Shown here one piece after another: positions 1-8,741 of a stretch of 14,904 bases of DNA. This DNA is from Pinguiococcus pyrenoidosus (lineage: Eukaryota; Sar; Pinguiophyceae; Pinguiochrysidales; Pinguiochrysidaceae), in the NCBI GenBank assembly GCA_019677205.1, contig JAAMXY010000388.1, positions 1-14,904 of the forward strand, given 5' to 3'. A model generated the notes under the pieces. It made no database searches, was not told the origin of the DNA, and saw nothing but the letters and a program-made list of their open reading frames with translations. The position numbers and the translations under genes were made by a program. Each line of letters begins with the position of its first letter. Position 1 is the first letter of the stretch.

Positions 1-3000
1 CCGTCTCGCCAGGCGCACCGGTAGAGAAGGTGAGCCAGGCGATTCCGTTGCCCGCATCCTGCTTTATCTTGGAGCCCGCGGCTGTCTGTGAGCTGAGCAA
101 CTTGAACTTGCCGGGGCCCGGAAGTTCAGCGAAGGACCGCGAGCTGTACATCAACCTCATTTCAGTCGTAGCGGAAGCATTGGCGTGGACACCGACGTCA
201 ATCTCCACGAAGCTGCGGCTCTGCTGCATGTTCTGCTTGAGATACCAGAGAAATCTGGAAGCATTCGCCGCGGGCTGTGGAATGCCCCCTCCGAATGCTT
301 TGCTCTGCTTAATCGTGGCTAGGAAGGACTTGTCGTCATCATTCATGTTGAACGAGGGGTTTCTCAGGAGCAGGCTGCCCAGGTGGTCCACAACGAGCTC
401 ATTTCGGTAGCCTTCGATTAGGCCCGATATCTCCTCCACAACCTCTTGGCTGACTTTCTCCGCTCCGAAGATCTTCATGACGATGGACTGCGTCGATTCT
501 TCGAGCGTGAAGATGTAGACCGTCTTCTCTGTGCAGCGTGAATCCATGTACACGAACGCCACGTCGTCTCTCGCGTCTGTCTTGGAAACCAAAAACGGCT
601 GCAGGCGGTTGTGCCTTGCGAACCGGGAGATCGCCGACCGCGGGGTGAGTCGGAAATACACCTTGTACTGCCTCGCGAAGACCGCCTTGGAGAGGAAAGG
701 AGAAACGAAGGTGTCGTCCCTTCCATCGGCGCCGAGCAAAGCTTGCTGCGTTTTGCTCTCCGCTGCAGGTGGTGCCGCGACGCCTTCGTTCGTCTTGGCC
801 ATTTGCTCGGAAGGCTCCAGTTCCGTGCCATCCTCTTCCGCGACGTCCTCCTCGGCATCCGCCTCTCCATCCGCACCTTCCGGCAGCAAGAGGGGGGAAA
901 GAACCCTTGAGTAATACAGGGACTGCAGCAGCATGGTCCGATTGCTTTTGGCAACGGCATTGTGCACGTGGTCCACAACAGCTCGCTCGAGGTCCGGATC
1001 ATCCGGAGGTCCGTCGACACAGTAGTACGTCAGCGTCACCATTCCGTGTACCTCGACGACATCGTTCGTGAGACGATCGGCGAAAGAGCCGTACAGCGGC
1101 TGCAAGTCGGACTCTTCAGAGAGCTCCAGCGAAGCCCAGAAGGCCGTCCGCCTCTCCCTTGCCCCTGGCTTCATCACGAACAAGTGCCGTCCTACTCGAC
1201 GAACACTTATTCCCGACGTGTACTCCTTCAGCATCTCTTCTTCCAAAAGTGCGAGATGGACGGGCTGATGCTGCTCTTGTCCTCCTCGGCCAGACAGAAC
1301 GCCTTCCTTGGTTACGGCACTTGAAACAAACAATGGAAACGCAATCTGAAGGGATGACTTCAGATGATCCGTCACGTTCTTAAAATGCTCTGAAATGGCG
1401 TCGAGAACCCGAAGCTCCGTCCTTGGGGTACTGCGTGGCAGCTGGCTCCCGAGGAGCTCATGCAGATATGCTTGCGAGAGCGAGACCTGGGCAAGATCCC
1501 TCAGGAATGCGCATAGCGACTTCGCATCACGAGCCTCATCCGCGGCCGCATCGTCGAAGTCGTCATCGTCGTCGACGTCATCGTCTTCCTCCCCCTCCAC
1601 CACTTCGTCGTCATCGGGTGGCGCTTCGTCATCGGGTGGCGCTTCGTCATCGGGCGCCCCTTCGTCATCCAGCGTATCCTCCGAGTCCTTTGCCACGCTG
1701 GCATCTGTGAGGCTCTGCGCGGTGCCGACCTCGTTCGGCGGATTCGGGAGCTTGGCATTCAGGAAGACAGAGATCTGCAGTATCCCATCCGGAGAGGAGT
1801 ACTTCATCTGCGCGTACGGTGAGATGCCGCGTCGGAAGGCGGCCGACACTTCGTCGCGCACAAACTGCTTCAGAGCGTCCACGATGCCACGCTCACCAGC
1901 TTGGCGGTGCAAGCGGATGAAGTCACCGGCTTCAACGGAATCATCGGGAGAAGCCTCGGCAGGTGCGACAGGCTCCTTCTCAACGAGAGTCGATACGTCT
2001 TCTACGATGAAGGCGTCGCTTGTTCCAGGGAGAGGCTTCAGCAGTCCCCAGCCCTTTGCGTCCGCCAGGAACTGCGCGGTGAACCATCTTGTGTCGATGG
2101 CGTAGTCCTGCCGCCGCAGACGAAGCTCGGCGACTTCACGAGACTGGGCGCATATCTCCAGAATGAAGCTGGCATCCTCCGCAGACAGCGGTCGGCCCTG
2201 CCGCAGCAGCCGGTATCCTTCACGGACGAAACTCGCGCGGTGCATGTGGTCAATTCTCCTTCTTAGAAGCCGAAGAATCGAGGCTTCTTGCATGTCCAGT
2301 CCCTTCCTCTTTGCAAGGTCAACGCTGCTCTGCTTCGGAGACGCGAAGCTGAGGAGCGCGCCTTCGCTCACTGCGTAGTACCGGAGGAAACCATCTACGA
2401 CCACTTGCTTGCCTTCTCCTACCGGCTCATCCCCGGCGTCGCTCGGTTCCGCCAGGGGCGCCATGCTGCGACCGTCCCAGATGGTATCCAGGCCAGGCAT
2501 GTTTACGAGGACGATGCCCCTTCCGCTGCCGTACGGGTACGCGAACCACTTGCCCCTCTCCACATCGGGATCGGGAACTTCATTGAACTTGACCACCTTG
2601 CCGTGTCTCGACGTCGGCCATTCCGTATGGAAAAGGCTCAGCACTGAGTCGTAGAGAGGGCCGTTGGCCTCGACAAAGGCCCTCTTGAGCGATGCATCGT
2701 CGACCCGTCCCTCTGTGCAGAAACTGTGGCCGGAGTCGTGCCGAAAGTGGCCACGCTTCGCCTCCTCGGGATGACAGACAGCTTCAGGGGAATCGCGATG
2801 CTCGTCACGTCCGCAGCGAAGAGCGGTGCTGAAAAGCCTGATGGGCAGTCGGAACTCCGTGACTGCCTGTGTGACCTCACGAAGGCCAACCCGCGCAGGT
2901 ACCGCGAGGCGAAGGTCTTCGGAGACGGCCGGCCGAGCAGACGGGACAGCTGACGACTCGGCGTCGACTCGAGCAAGGACGTGGAAGGTGTTCACTCCGC

Positions 3001-5134
3001 ACACGACACGATCATCGGCGTCGAGCAGCGACGGAAGTAGCACCTTCACCTCCTCCTCTCCCGGATTCGGCCGCCTCATCCAGATGGCCACCCTCAGGGA
3101 TTGCCCTTTCCGGTCGTACTCAATCTGCTGCTCGCCGCGACAGCAGAGGAGCGTCTCGCGCCCTGCTTGAGCCAGCTCATGCAGAAGCGCGTACCCCTCG
3201 CCGATGCGGATCTGCCGGAGCGTGTAGAAAGCTTGCTGTGACGCCTGAGACGTCTGGAACACCCACGTCGTGGTCGCGTGCTGCAGGTAGGACTTCAGGA
3301 ACTGGCCCATGTCTTCGTCTCCCTTCCGCCTCCCCTCCCTCGCACACCACGGCAGGGCGGCCGGCTCCCGCGGGCACGCATACAGGTGCGCAAAGGGGCC
3401 CACCGACGGGTCCTGGGTCGCACCAATCCTGGCGAGAAGCGACTGCACCTCCAGCTTCCGAACGCCTTCGCTGACGTACCGCGGAAAGTACACCTGCATG
3501 CTCCCCAGGAACTTTCCCTCCCAGGTGAACACGACGATGGCCGCGGTCGCGCGAGTCGTCGAGGTGTCATTCTCCGCCGGGACCCTGGTCCGGTCAATGG
3601 GAATCAGCCTCGCGTAAAGCTCGCGGCGGCCGGCCTGGCGGCACAAAGCGCCGGGCGCCCACTCTCGTAGGCCCCGTCGCACCTCTCCACGAGCGTAGGC
3701 CACCTCCAAGTCTCCGTCATCTGTCACTCGGGACCGCGGCTCGGGCAGGATCACGACGATGCTCTCCTTGATGAAGAACCGCTCGTAGTCCTCCGCGGAC
3801 AGCGACGTGAAGAAGTTGTTGCGGAGCCAGCCATCCGGCCTGGCCCCGGACGTGGACAACGAGGACAGGTACCCGACGAGGCGGTTGCAGCACGCCCCGA
3901 TCTCGGAGAAGAGATAGTCTGCGCGCTTGAGAGCCAGGGCAAGGACGACGGCATCGCGTACCACAGGATGACTGGCCAGCTCTTTCACCGCCAAGGGGCA
4001 CATCGCGCGGCCCGAGTGCGTCTCCCGCAGATGCTCCCGCACGGGAAGCTGCCATGCCGTGTGGATCCGCATGGTGATCCTGAGGTAGTGCGACTGGCAG
4101 TCTCTCACGTTGTACTCCAGGATCATGCCGCTTCTCATGAACAGGAGGAACGTCGACACGGGCGAGGTCGGGGCCTCCTCGAACGCGCCGACGGGGGCTG
4201 CCATCGGTTCCCGCGGATCGACCGCCCGGAATCCCTCGGCGAGGCGGAGGCTCCGCAGCTCCCTCAAGCTGATGGCGCCTCGAATGTCGTACTTTGCGAC
4301 TTCCGTGGAGTGCTTGTACCGGTGGAGCTTGCTGGCCAGAATGTGCGCGTCATTGATCCGCGACGGCCGGAAGTCATAGGCGTCCACCTCCACGTCGTTC
4401 GTGGCGATGATGAAGGCGCCCCCCAGCAGTCCCACTGCGTGCCGAAGCGGCTGGGGATCGTAGATGTACCCGAAGGCGGCGCCATAGCCCCGGCGATACT
4501 TCTGCCGACTGCCCACGTCCAAGACTGACAAGCGAATCCCGTGGCGATGCATGAGCATCACCGTGTTGCCATGCTCCAAGGGCACTCCCCACTGCCCACA
4601 GCAATCCGTCACCAGCAGCACCTCTGGAGCGCCGGCCTCTCGAGGCAGCAGCTCCAAGGCCAGGCAGGCGGCGCGAAGCATCTGGTTGCCGCTGCAGCGC
4701 TCCGCGCGGCTGGAGCTGTAGTTCGGGAGGCGCTGCAGCACCGCTTTGCAAGCGCCATCGATGTCTCTCTCCTGTCGGACATTCCACTTCGTCGCGAGCG
4801 CCAGCGCGGGCAACTGGCGACTCGCAGCGGCCAGGATGGTGATCAGAGACGCTCTCTGGAGGCCTTTGACAATGCGCGGCAGAAGCTCCGCGAGTTGAAG
4901 CTGCGAGCGCCGCACTCCCCGCAGGTCCAAAACGACACAGACGGGTCCCAAGCCATCTCTATACGTTTTCGGCGGGGACGATAGCCAAATCGCGCGCGGA
5001 GAGGTCTTAGATAGCGCTCTTTCGCCCTCGGAGTTTGACCGCAGCGGCGGATCCGCAGTGGCGACTGGGGGCGTCTCCTCCGCGCCGGCAGCAAACACCC
5101 AGGCTGGAGAGCCATTCCACGCCGGAGACGCCAT
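1..5134 (-). CDS. SZT2-like giant KICSTOR scaffold protein (partial, 3' end beyond window)
   Basis: The minus frame starting with ATG at 5134 stays open to the window edge: 1,711 codons, no stop, no intron needed. The start has A at -3 and G at +4, and an in-frame TGA lies 24 nt upstream (5156-5158). Residues about 65-245 resemble a von Willebrand A-type fold without a DxSxS metal site (DLRG at 70-73, VLLVTD at 172-177). Together with the following beta-rich segment (MRSGMILEYNV near 332) they follow the order of the human SZT2 N-terminus. Residues 1588-1605 (LLLRNPSFNMNDDDKSFL) and 1628-1639 (FLWYLKQNMQQS) resemble SZT2 blocks with 'RNP' and 'YLRQN' cores. Acidic inserts lie at about 1151-1200 and 1416-1440. 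In animals SZT2 (about 3,400 residues) holds KICSTOR together and recruits GATOR1 to lysosomes, restraining mTORC1 under amino-acid starvation. The same role here is inference; the identity rests on remembered family sequence, not a search. Confidence 0.68.
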   Translation of the reverse strand, partial: MASPAWNGSPAWVFAAGAEETPPVATADPPLRSNSEGERALSKTSPRAIWLSSPPKTYRDGLGPVCVVLDLRGVRRSQLQLAELLPRIVKGLQRASLITILAAASRQLPALALATKWNVRQERDIDGACKAVLQRLPNYSSSRAERCSGNQMLRAACLALELLPREAGAPEVLLVTDCCGQWGVPLEHGNTVMLMHRHGIRLSVLDVGSRQKYRRGYGAAFGYIYDPQPLRHAVGLLGGAFIIATNDVEVDAYDFRPSRINDAHILASKLHRYKHSTEVAKYDIRGAISLRELRSLRLAEGFRAVDPREPMAAPVGAFEEAPTSPVSTFLLFMRSGMILEYNVRDCQSHYLRITMRIHTAWQLPVREHLRETHSGRAMCPLAVKELASHPVVRDAVVLALALKRADYLFSEIGACCNRLVGYLSSLSTSGARPDGWLRNNFFTSLSAEDYERFFIKESIVVILPEPRSRVTDDGDLEVAYARGEVRRGLREWAPGALCRQAGRRELYARLIPIDRTRVPAENDTSTTRATAAIVVFTWEGKFLGSMQVYFPRYVSEGVRKLEVQSLLARIGATQDPSVGPFAHLYACPREPAALPWCAREGRRKGDEDMGQFLKSYLQHATTTWVFQTSQASQQAFYTLRQIRIGEGYALLHELAQAGRETLLCCRGEQQIEYDRKGQSLRVAIWMRRPNPGEEEVKVLLPSLLDADDRVVCGVNTFHVLARVDAESSAVPSARPAVSEDLRLAVPARVGLREVTQAVTEFRLPIRLFSTALRCGRDEHRDSPEAVCHPEEAKRGHFRHDSGHSFCTEGRVDDASLKRAFVEANGPLYDSVLSLFHTEWPTSRHGKVVKFNEVPDPDVERGKWFAYPYGSGRGIVLVNMPGLDTIWDGRSMAPLAEPSDAGDEPVGEGKQVVVDGFLRYYAVSEGALLSFASPKQSSVDLAKRKGLDMQEASILRLLRRRIDHMHRASFVREGYRLLRQGRPLSAEDASFILEICAQSREVAELRLRRQDYAIDTRWFTAQFLADAKGWGLLKPLPGTSDAFIVEDVSTLVEKEPVAPAEASPDDSVEAGDFIRLHRQAGERGIVDALKQFVRDEVSAAFRRGISPYAQMKYSSPDGILQISVFLNAKLPNPPNEVGTAQSLTDASVAKDSEDTLDDEGAPDDEAPPDDEAPPDDDEVVEGEEDDDVDDDDDFDDAAADEARDAKSLCAFLRDLAQVSLSQAYLHELLGSQLPRSTPRTELRVLDAISEHFKNVTDHLKSSLQIAFPLFVSSAVTKEGVLSGRGGQEQHQPVHLALLEEEMLKEYTSGISVRRVGRHLFVMKPGARERRTAFWASLELSEESDLQPLYGSFADRLTNDVVEVHGMVTLTYYCVDGPPDDPDLERAVVDHVHNAVAKSNRTMLLQSLYYSRVLSPLLLPEGADGEADAEEDVAEEDGTELEPSEQMAKTNEGVAAPPAAESKTQQALLGADGRDDTFVSPFLSKAVFARQYKVYFRLTPRSAISRFARHNRLQPFLVSKTDARDDVAFVYMDSRCTEKTVYIFTLEESTQSIVMKIFGAEKVSQEVVEEISGLIEGYRNELVVDHLGSLLLRNPSFNMNDDDKSFLATIKQSKAFGGGIPQPAANASRFLWYLKQNMQQSRSFVEIDVGVHANASATTEMRLMYSSRSFAELPGPGKFKLLSSQTAAGSKIKQDAGNGIAWLTFSTGAPGET
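1610..1663. repeat. 18-bp tandem repeat in the acidic tract
   Basis: Three head-to-tail copies of an 18-bp unit (1610-1627, 1628-1645, 1646-1663; the third diverged) encode repeated Asp-Glu-Ala-Pro-Pro-Asp in the SZT2-like protein. GTC/ATC-type triplets continue to about 1545, giving the polyacidic linker. This looks like in-frame expansion by replication slippage in a disordered loop. Confidence 0.85.
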
Positions 5135-5460
5135 CCTTGCGGAGCGCCGCGCCAATCATGGAAGAGACTGCGGCAGAGCTGCTGAACCTGTGGCGGAGAT
5201 ATTCTGTCGCAGGGAAGCAATTTGGCGGGAAAGCTTTCGAACCTTTGTCCCGCTTCTAAATCAATATTTATATGGTTTATATCATAAAAAATTATTTCTA
5301 CTGAATGACTTTTATTTCCCAATTAAGCTATTTCACACAATCTGGGGCTGACTAGGCCGTTCAAAATCTTGATATTCAAAAGACAAGAGGTGAGTCTCAG
5401 CAATGAAAAGAAGAGCTCTTCGTATGATCAAAGGCAAAAAAAAAATGGAAAAAAGGTATG
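5135..5460. promoter_or_regulatory. Upstream region of the SZT2-like gene with AT-rich island (about 5255-5345)
   Basis: No gene is visible here. The stretch 5255-5345 is strongly AT-rich (for example ATATTTATATGG and CATAAAAAATTATTT), in sharp contrast to the GC-rich flanks. It lies about 120-210 bp upstream of the SZT2-like ATG. The position suits a promoter or nucleosome-depleted region; that role is inferred. Its tRNA-proximal end also holds the tRNA terminator. Confidence 0.4.
5436..5454 (-). terminator. RNA polymerase III T-run terminator for tRNA-Ser
   Basis: On the minus strand, directly after the tRNA 3' end, there is a run of six T (5454-5449) followed by a run of ten T (5445-5436). 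Runs of four or more T are the normal Pol III stop signal, and the first begins only 7 nt past the tRNA. Confidence 0.8.
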
Positions 5461-5542
5461 CGACACCTGTGGGACTCGAACCCACGCGCTCTGAGAGCAC
5501 TGCCTTAGCAGGGCAGCGCCTTAACCGCTCGGCCAAAGTGTC
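5461..5542 (-). tRNA. tRNA-Ser (anticodon GCU, reads AGC/AGU)
   Basis: The minus strand folds into an 82-nt type II cloverleaf. The acceptor stem GACACTT pairs with AGGTGTC, with discriminator G. The D arm begins GGCCGAGCGG, which also matches the internal A box. The anticodon stem CTGCC/GGCAG encloses the loop CTGCTAA, so the anticodon GCT lies at 5509-5507. A long variable arm follows, then the T arm GTGGG-TTCGAGT-CCCAC, which contains the B box (GGTTCGAGTCC, 5482-5472). The long variable arm and the G discriminator are serine tRNA identity features. There is no intron and no encoded CCA, as expected for a nuclear gene. Confidence 0.97.
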
Positions 5543-5888
5543 AGATTCAACAGGACAAACCTGCTGAGTGCTCTCGTGGGAATGGATGGGCTTTCATGAG
5601 TATATGAAATACTGCCAATTTTGGCTCCATGGGATCTTCCGAAGCTCCAGAAAACGCGCTTCAGGGGAAGCTTGGGACCTCGAGCCCCGTGCTGGCAGCT
5701 GTGAGATGATCTCCGCCCAAGCTTGATGGCTCGCATGGTGGCAGAGGCAATGGCATGCTCCAGACCACATCTGGAGGGACGAAAGAGACAGCTCGCGGAA
5801 GCGAGCTGGATGGAACTCACGAGGGGCATTTTACGATCAGCCAGGCTTGCATCCACCACGGCGCACAAACTTGTTGTCTTATCCAATG
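5543..5888. other. Intergenic: tRNA 5' flank and PP2C 3' flank
   Basis: These 346 nt lie between the PP2C stop and the tRNA 5' end. The open frames across it have no recognisable domain, and one of them runs through the tRNA itself. I see no gene or distinctive repeat. Confidence 0.6.
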
Positions 5889-7279
5889 CTAGAGATACAC
5901 AACACAGGCTGTCACGTTGTCTGTTGTACCACGATCTACGGATGATTCGACGAGTCTCTGGGCGGCGACCTCCTGATCCTCCTCCGTCTCCTGCATCCTA
6001 AGCCCATCGCAAAAACGCAACCGTCGAACCAAACCAGCAAGTCACCCACAGAAGACCATTAGCTGTTGCTGAGCATTGCATGAGGACATTTATGCCGCTT
6101 CGGTCCTACCCTTTCACTAGCTCCAAAGCTTCTTGGTCCGAGAAGACGTCCCAGACGCCGTCGCACGCAAGGATGAGCACCTGGAACGAGGCCGGAAGCT
6201 GAGCAAGAAGGGACGGGCTGTAGAGATCCTCTCTTGCCGCTGCCAACCTTGTCGCTATCGGAGAGGACGGTGCGCCTCGTCTCCGGCTCTGCGGAGACGA
6301 AATCCTTCTGCGGAAGCAGGGACTCGTGTGAGCGTCATCTAGGCGCTGAAGCACCGCGGAGAACCCAGGATACCATGCCGTGGTCCCCAAAGCTCCGCGT
6401 GACGGCGAGGATGCCGAGGACGCGCTCCTTCAGGAAGAAGCCCCCGGCCTGCTCGACGCGCTTCCGCTCGTCGCTGTTGTCCGGCTTGTGGTCAATCGTA
6501 AGCCGCACTGCCTCGGCGCCTATCCAGCGTCGACATGTCCGTCAGAGACGCCTTGCAGCACGGACGGAACACCCAAGACCGATCGCGCACCCCTGCCGAG
6601 CACCACTCGGCTATCCCCCACTCCCGCAGTGTACAACACCCGCTCGCCGTCCTCCGTGCAGAGCAGCGCCACGGCCGCGGTGGCGCCCCCAGTGGTGATG
6701 TCCATCTGCGGAAAAGGACGTCATCGAGTCGCTCGGCGGACGGCCGCACTGCGGCGCTGGAACAACGATCCTCAGCGTACCTGCTTGCTCTCCAAGTCGC
6801 AGATCTGGAAGGCTTGCCGCAGCGCCTGCTCCTTGTCAGTGCCCTCCTGCTGCAGCTCCTGAGCCACCTTGACGTGCAGGTGCTCTTCCACGAACTCCAC
6901 GATCGCTGCGGCAGGGTGTCAACAAACCCCACTTGCGAATTCCGAACGCCACGCCGACGCACCTCGGCCGCCATGGCCATCGTAGATGCCAAAGTAGCTC
7001 ACGCTGCCGTCGCCCAGCAGGTCTGGCAAGACCACGTGCGCATCCTCCATGGTGCTCCGCTTCGCAGCGTTCATCTCCTCCTCCACACAAGCGCATCTGA
7101 AGAGGCGTTTCTGGTAACTTTTCCGCGCCGTGGATCTTCGCGCGCCCCTGCGCGTTTCCGGCGACTCACTTGAACAGGTCCCCGTGGTACACAATCGCCG
7201 GCAAAGGCTCGCCCGGAGTGACCAGGCTGTCGTCGACAGTGGTGTCGTCGTCCAGCAGACGCGCGTCGAAGTCGGACAT
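5889..7279 (-). CDS. PP2C-family (PPM) serine/threonine protein phosphatase
   Basis: Metal-dependent phosphatase removing phosphate from Ser/Thr residues. I assemble eight exons: 7279-7170, 7096-6963, 6905-6781, 6705-6591, 6507-6374, 6307-6248, 6180-6118 and 5990-5889, giving 280 aa. All family motifs occur in order: R50-STMEDAH with metal ligands E54 and D55; YDGHGG with D76-G77; TTGGATAA near 127; AGVGDSR with D154; DHKPDN from 167; LAVTRSFGDHGMK; LACDGVWDV with D233; and RGTTDNVTACVVYL with D271-N272. All expected metal ligands are present, so it should be active. It is little more than the catalytic domain, with no transmembrane or regulatory region. Its start is 255 nt from the divergent SDR start. 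Two junctions are less certain: the exon 4/5 boundary (alternatives shift 2-3 residues) and exon 7, which I end at 6118 because the next in-frame codons reach a TAG. Substrate unknown. Confidence 0.92.
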
Positions 7280-7534
7280 CTTAGCTACCGGTTCTGTCCG
7301 GGCCGCACAGAATACCCCGGCTTCCGGCGGCGCTCTCGCCCAGATTCGGCGCCTGCAGTACCCTGCAGCTCCTCCGGTGGTGTCTGTACGTCAATCCGCA
7401 GGGGGGGGCGTGGTGGGCAGAGAGGCGGCGCGGTCGCTCAGCGGTGCCGGAGCGTTCAAACGCCTCATCAGCTGATCACCGTTCAAACTGCGGTCCTGGG
7501 ACTTTTGGCGGGAAACGCCAGCAGCGGACAGAAG
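7280..7534. promoter_or_regulatory. Shared upstream region of divergent PP2C and SDR genes
   Basis: Only 255 nt separate the two ATGs, which face away from each other, so both promoters must lie here or overlap the genes. The region is GC-rich, has no obvious TATA box and contains a G-run near 7402-7408. Promoter role is inferred from geometry only. Confidence 0.4.
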
Positions 7535-8677
7535 ATGCGCGCAAGCGCGCTCGCTGCCGCTCTCTTCAGTCTAAGCCTCTGTGGCGCACAGGGCTTCAAT
7601 GCGGTGGTGACGGGCGCCGGAGGCATGCTGGGCAGCAGTCTTCTCCACCACTTGCAGTATCTCGAGAAGAGCTGCTCCGGCGCCACAGGTTCGGCGCCGA
7701 GTTCCCCTAGGTCTGCGGAGCGCTTTCCTTCCTCGAGAGCCTCAATAGGCACTCGGTGTCTCTCTAGGAGTCTACCGCTTCAAGCACGGAGACCTGTCCA
7801 CCGAGGCCGGCGCGCAGGAGTTGGCGACTTTGGCGGCGGGCACGGACAGTCACGTGATCCACTGCGCCGCGCGCTTCTCCGGAGAGGACGTGCTGGACCA
7901 GAACGTGCGCGCCGCTCAAGCGGCCGTCAAGGCGGCTGCTGCTGCGAAAAAGCGTCTGGTGTTTCTGTCGAGCATGGCGGCCGTGAGGTGCGTACTTGCG
8001 ATCCGACATGGGCGGGCTCTTCCCTCCCCTTCCGGACCTCACTTGCTTTGCTCAGAGGGCCTGGGCAGCCTCCTCGAGAAGAGGTGGGCTTCTTCACGGC
8101 GGAGGACTGGAACGTGAACGAGGACACGTCCTCGGACGCCGCGAAGTATCAAGTGTCCAAGGCGCAGGCCGAGAGAGAGGCGTGGCGGCTGGCGGAGGCG
8201 CTCGGCGTGGAGATGGTCTCGCTGTGCCCGTCCATGATCTTTGGCCCGCCGGAGGACATCAGCGTGTGTCCAGAAGCCTTCTCGGTCAAGCGCGTCTCGC
8301 AGTGGATGGACGGCGAGCGCAAGATCGAGACGCGCCTGGCCGTGGACATTCGAGACGTCATCCAAGCTTGCGTCGCCTGCATCGAGAAGCCGCAGGCGGT
8401 CGGCAAGCGCTACATCATCTCTGCAGAGGAGCGCGTGGCGGCCAGCGTCGTCGCGGAGCACTTGCGCAAGATGACCTACGACAGCAGCCTCGAGGCCGAC
8501 ACCGCCTTTGTGCCACCGGTTCCACTAGGCGACAAGGAGGTGGATTCCTCCCCCATCGTGCAGGACCTGGGCATCCCTCCCGTGCGCGATGGCTTGGAGG
8601 CGATACTAGCAATGGCAGCGGCCATCATAGACGAAGAGGAACGAGAGGCGGCACGGCGACTGTATGGCGTTGCGTAG
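7535..8677 (+). CDS. Extended SDR, NAD(P)-dependent epimerase/3beta-HSD/DFR-like oxidoreductase with signal sequence
   Basis: Three exons, 7535-7688, 7768-7987 and 8056-8677, give 331 aa with both joins in frame (donors GTTCGG and GTGCGT; acceptors TCTCTAG and TTGCTCAG). Residues 1-20 form a hydrophobic leader ending Ala-Gln-Gly, followed by Phe21. The Rossmann fold starts at once: VVTGAGGMLG holds the GxxGxxG nucleotide-binding motif at G27, G30 and G33. HCAAR near 78 and FLSSMAAV ending at 124 are typical extended-SDR segments. The catalytic pair is Y156 and K160 (YQVSK). PSMIFGPP at 183-190 begins the substrate domain. This set fits the 3beta-hydroxysteroid dehydrogenase, dihydroflavonol reductase and epimerase group; the substrate cannot be read. 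The leader suggests entry into the ER, with later fate unknown. An unspliced frame is open from 7130 to the stop but disrupts the fold after residue 51 and before the YxxxK exon, so I prefer the spliced model. Confidence 0.88.
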   Translation: MRASALAAALFSLSLCGAQGFNAVVTGAGGMLGSSLLHHLQYLEKSCSGATGSAPSSPRSAERFPSSRASIGTRCLSRSLPLQARRPVHRGRRAGVGDFGGGHGQSRDPLRRALLRRGRAGPERARRSSGRQGGCCCEKASGVSVEHGGREVRTCDPTWAGSSLPFRTSLALLRGPGQPPREEVGFFTAEDWNVNEDTSSDAAKYQVSKAQAEREAWRLAEALGVEMVSLCPSMIFGPPEDISVCPEAFSVKRVSQWMDGERKIETRLAVDIRDVIQACVACIEKPQAVGKRYIISAEERVAASVVAEHLRKMTYDSSLEADTAFVPPVPLGDKEVDSSPIVQDLGIPPVRDGLEAILAMAAAIIDEEEREAARRLYGVA

Positions 8678-8741
8678 CGCTGGATTCCTTGTTTCCTTTC
8701 GTTTTGCCGTCGTGCCAAGCGCGGCGAAGCCCAAGCTTGAC

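Noticed and set aside
1395-2105. Plus-strand 236-codon frame with long serine runs
   Set aside because: It is the complement of the acidic tract of the SZT2-like gene: GTC/ATC aspartate triplets read as serine and similar codons on the other strand.
3968-4528. Plus-strand 186-codon frame and other plus frames across 1-5134
   Set aside because: They all lie antisense to the continuous minus-strand frame and show no domain; GC-rich DNA makes such shadows common.
4843-5322. Minus-strand 159-codon frame over the SZT2-like start
   Set aside because: It ends at a TGA just past 4843, while the alternative frame from 5134 continues for 1,711 codons and carries the VWA-like domain.
6016-6060. GTCGAACC-like sequence resembling a tRNA T arm
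   Set aside because: No acceptor or anticodon stem can be formed around it, and it lies inside PP2C intron 7.
6106-6120. TAG after ELVKG as the PP2C stop codon
   Set aside because: The final RG-TTDN-VTACVV motif of PP2C lies downstream at 5889-5990 in frame after splicing from 6118, so this TAG is intronic.
7130-8677. Unspliced 515-codon plus frame through the SDR gene
   Set aside because: It overlaps the divergent PP2C exon 1 and reads two introns as protein, breaking the Rossmann fold. The spliced model restores the SDR sequence.
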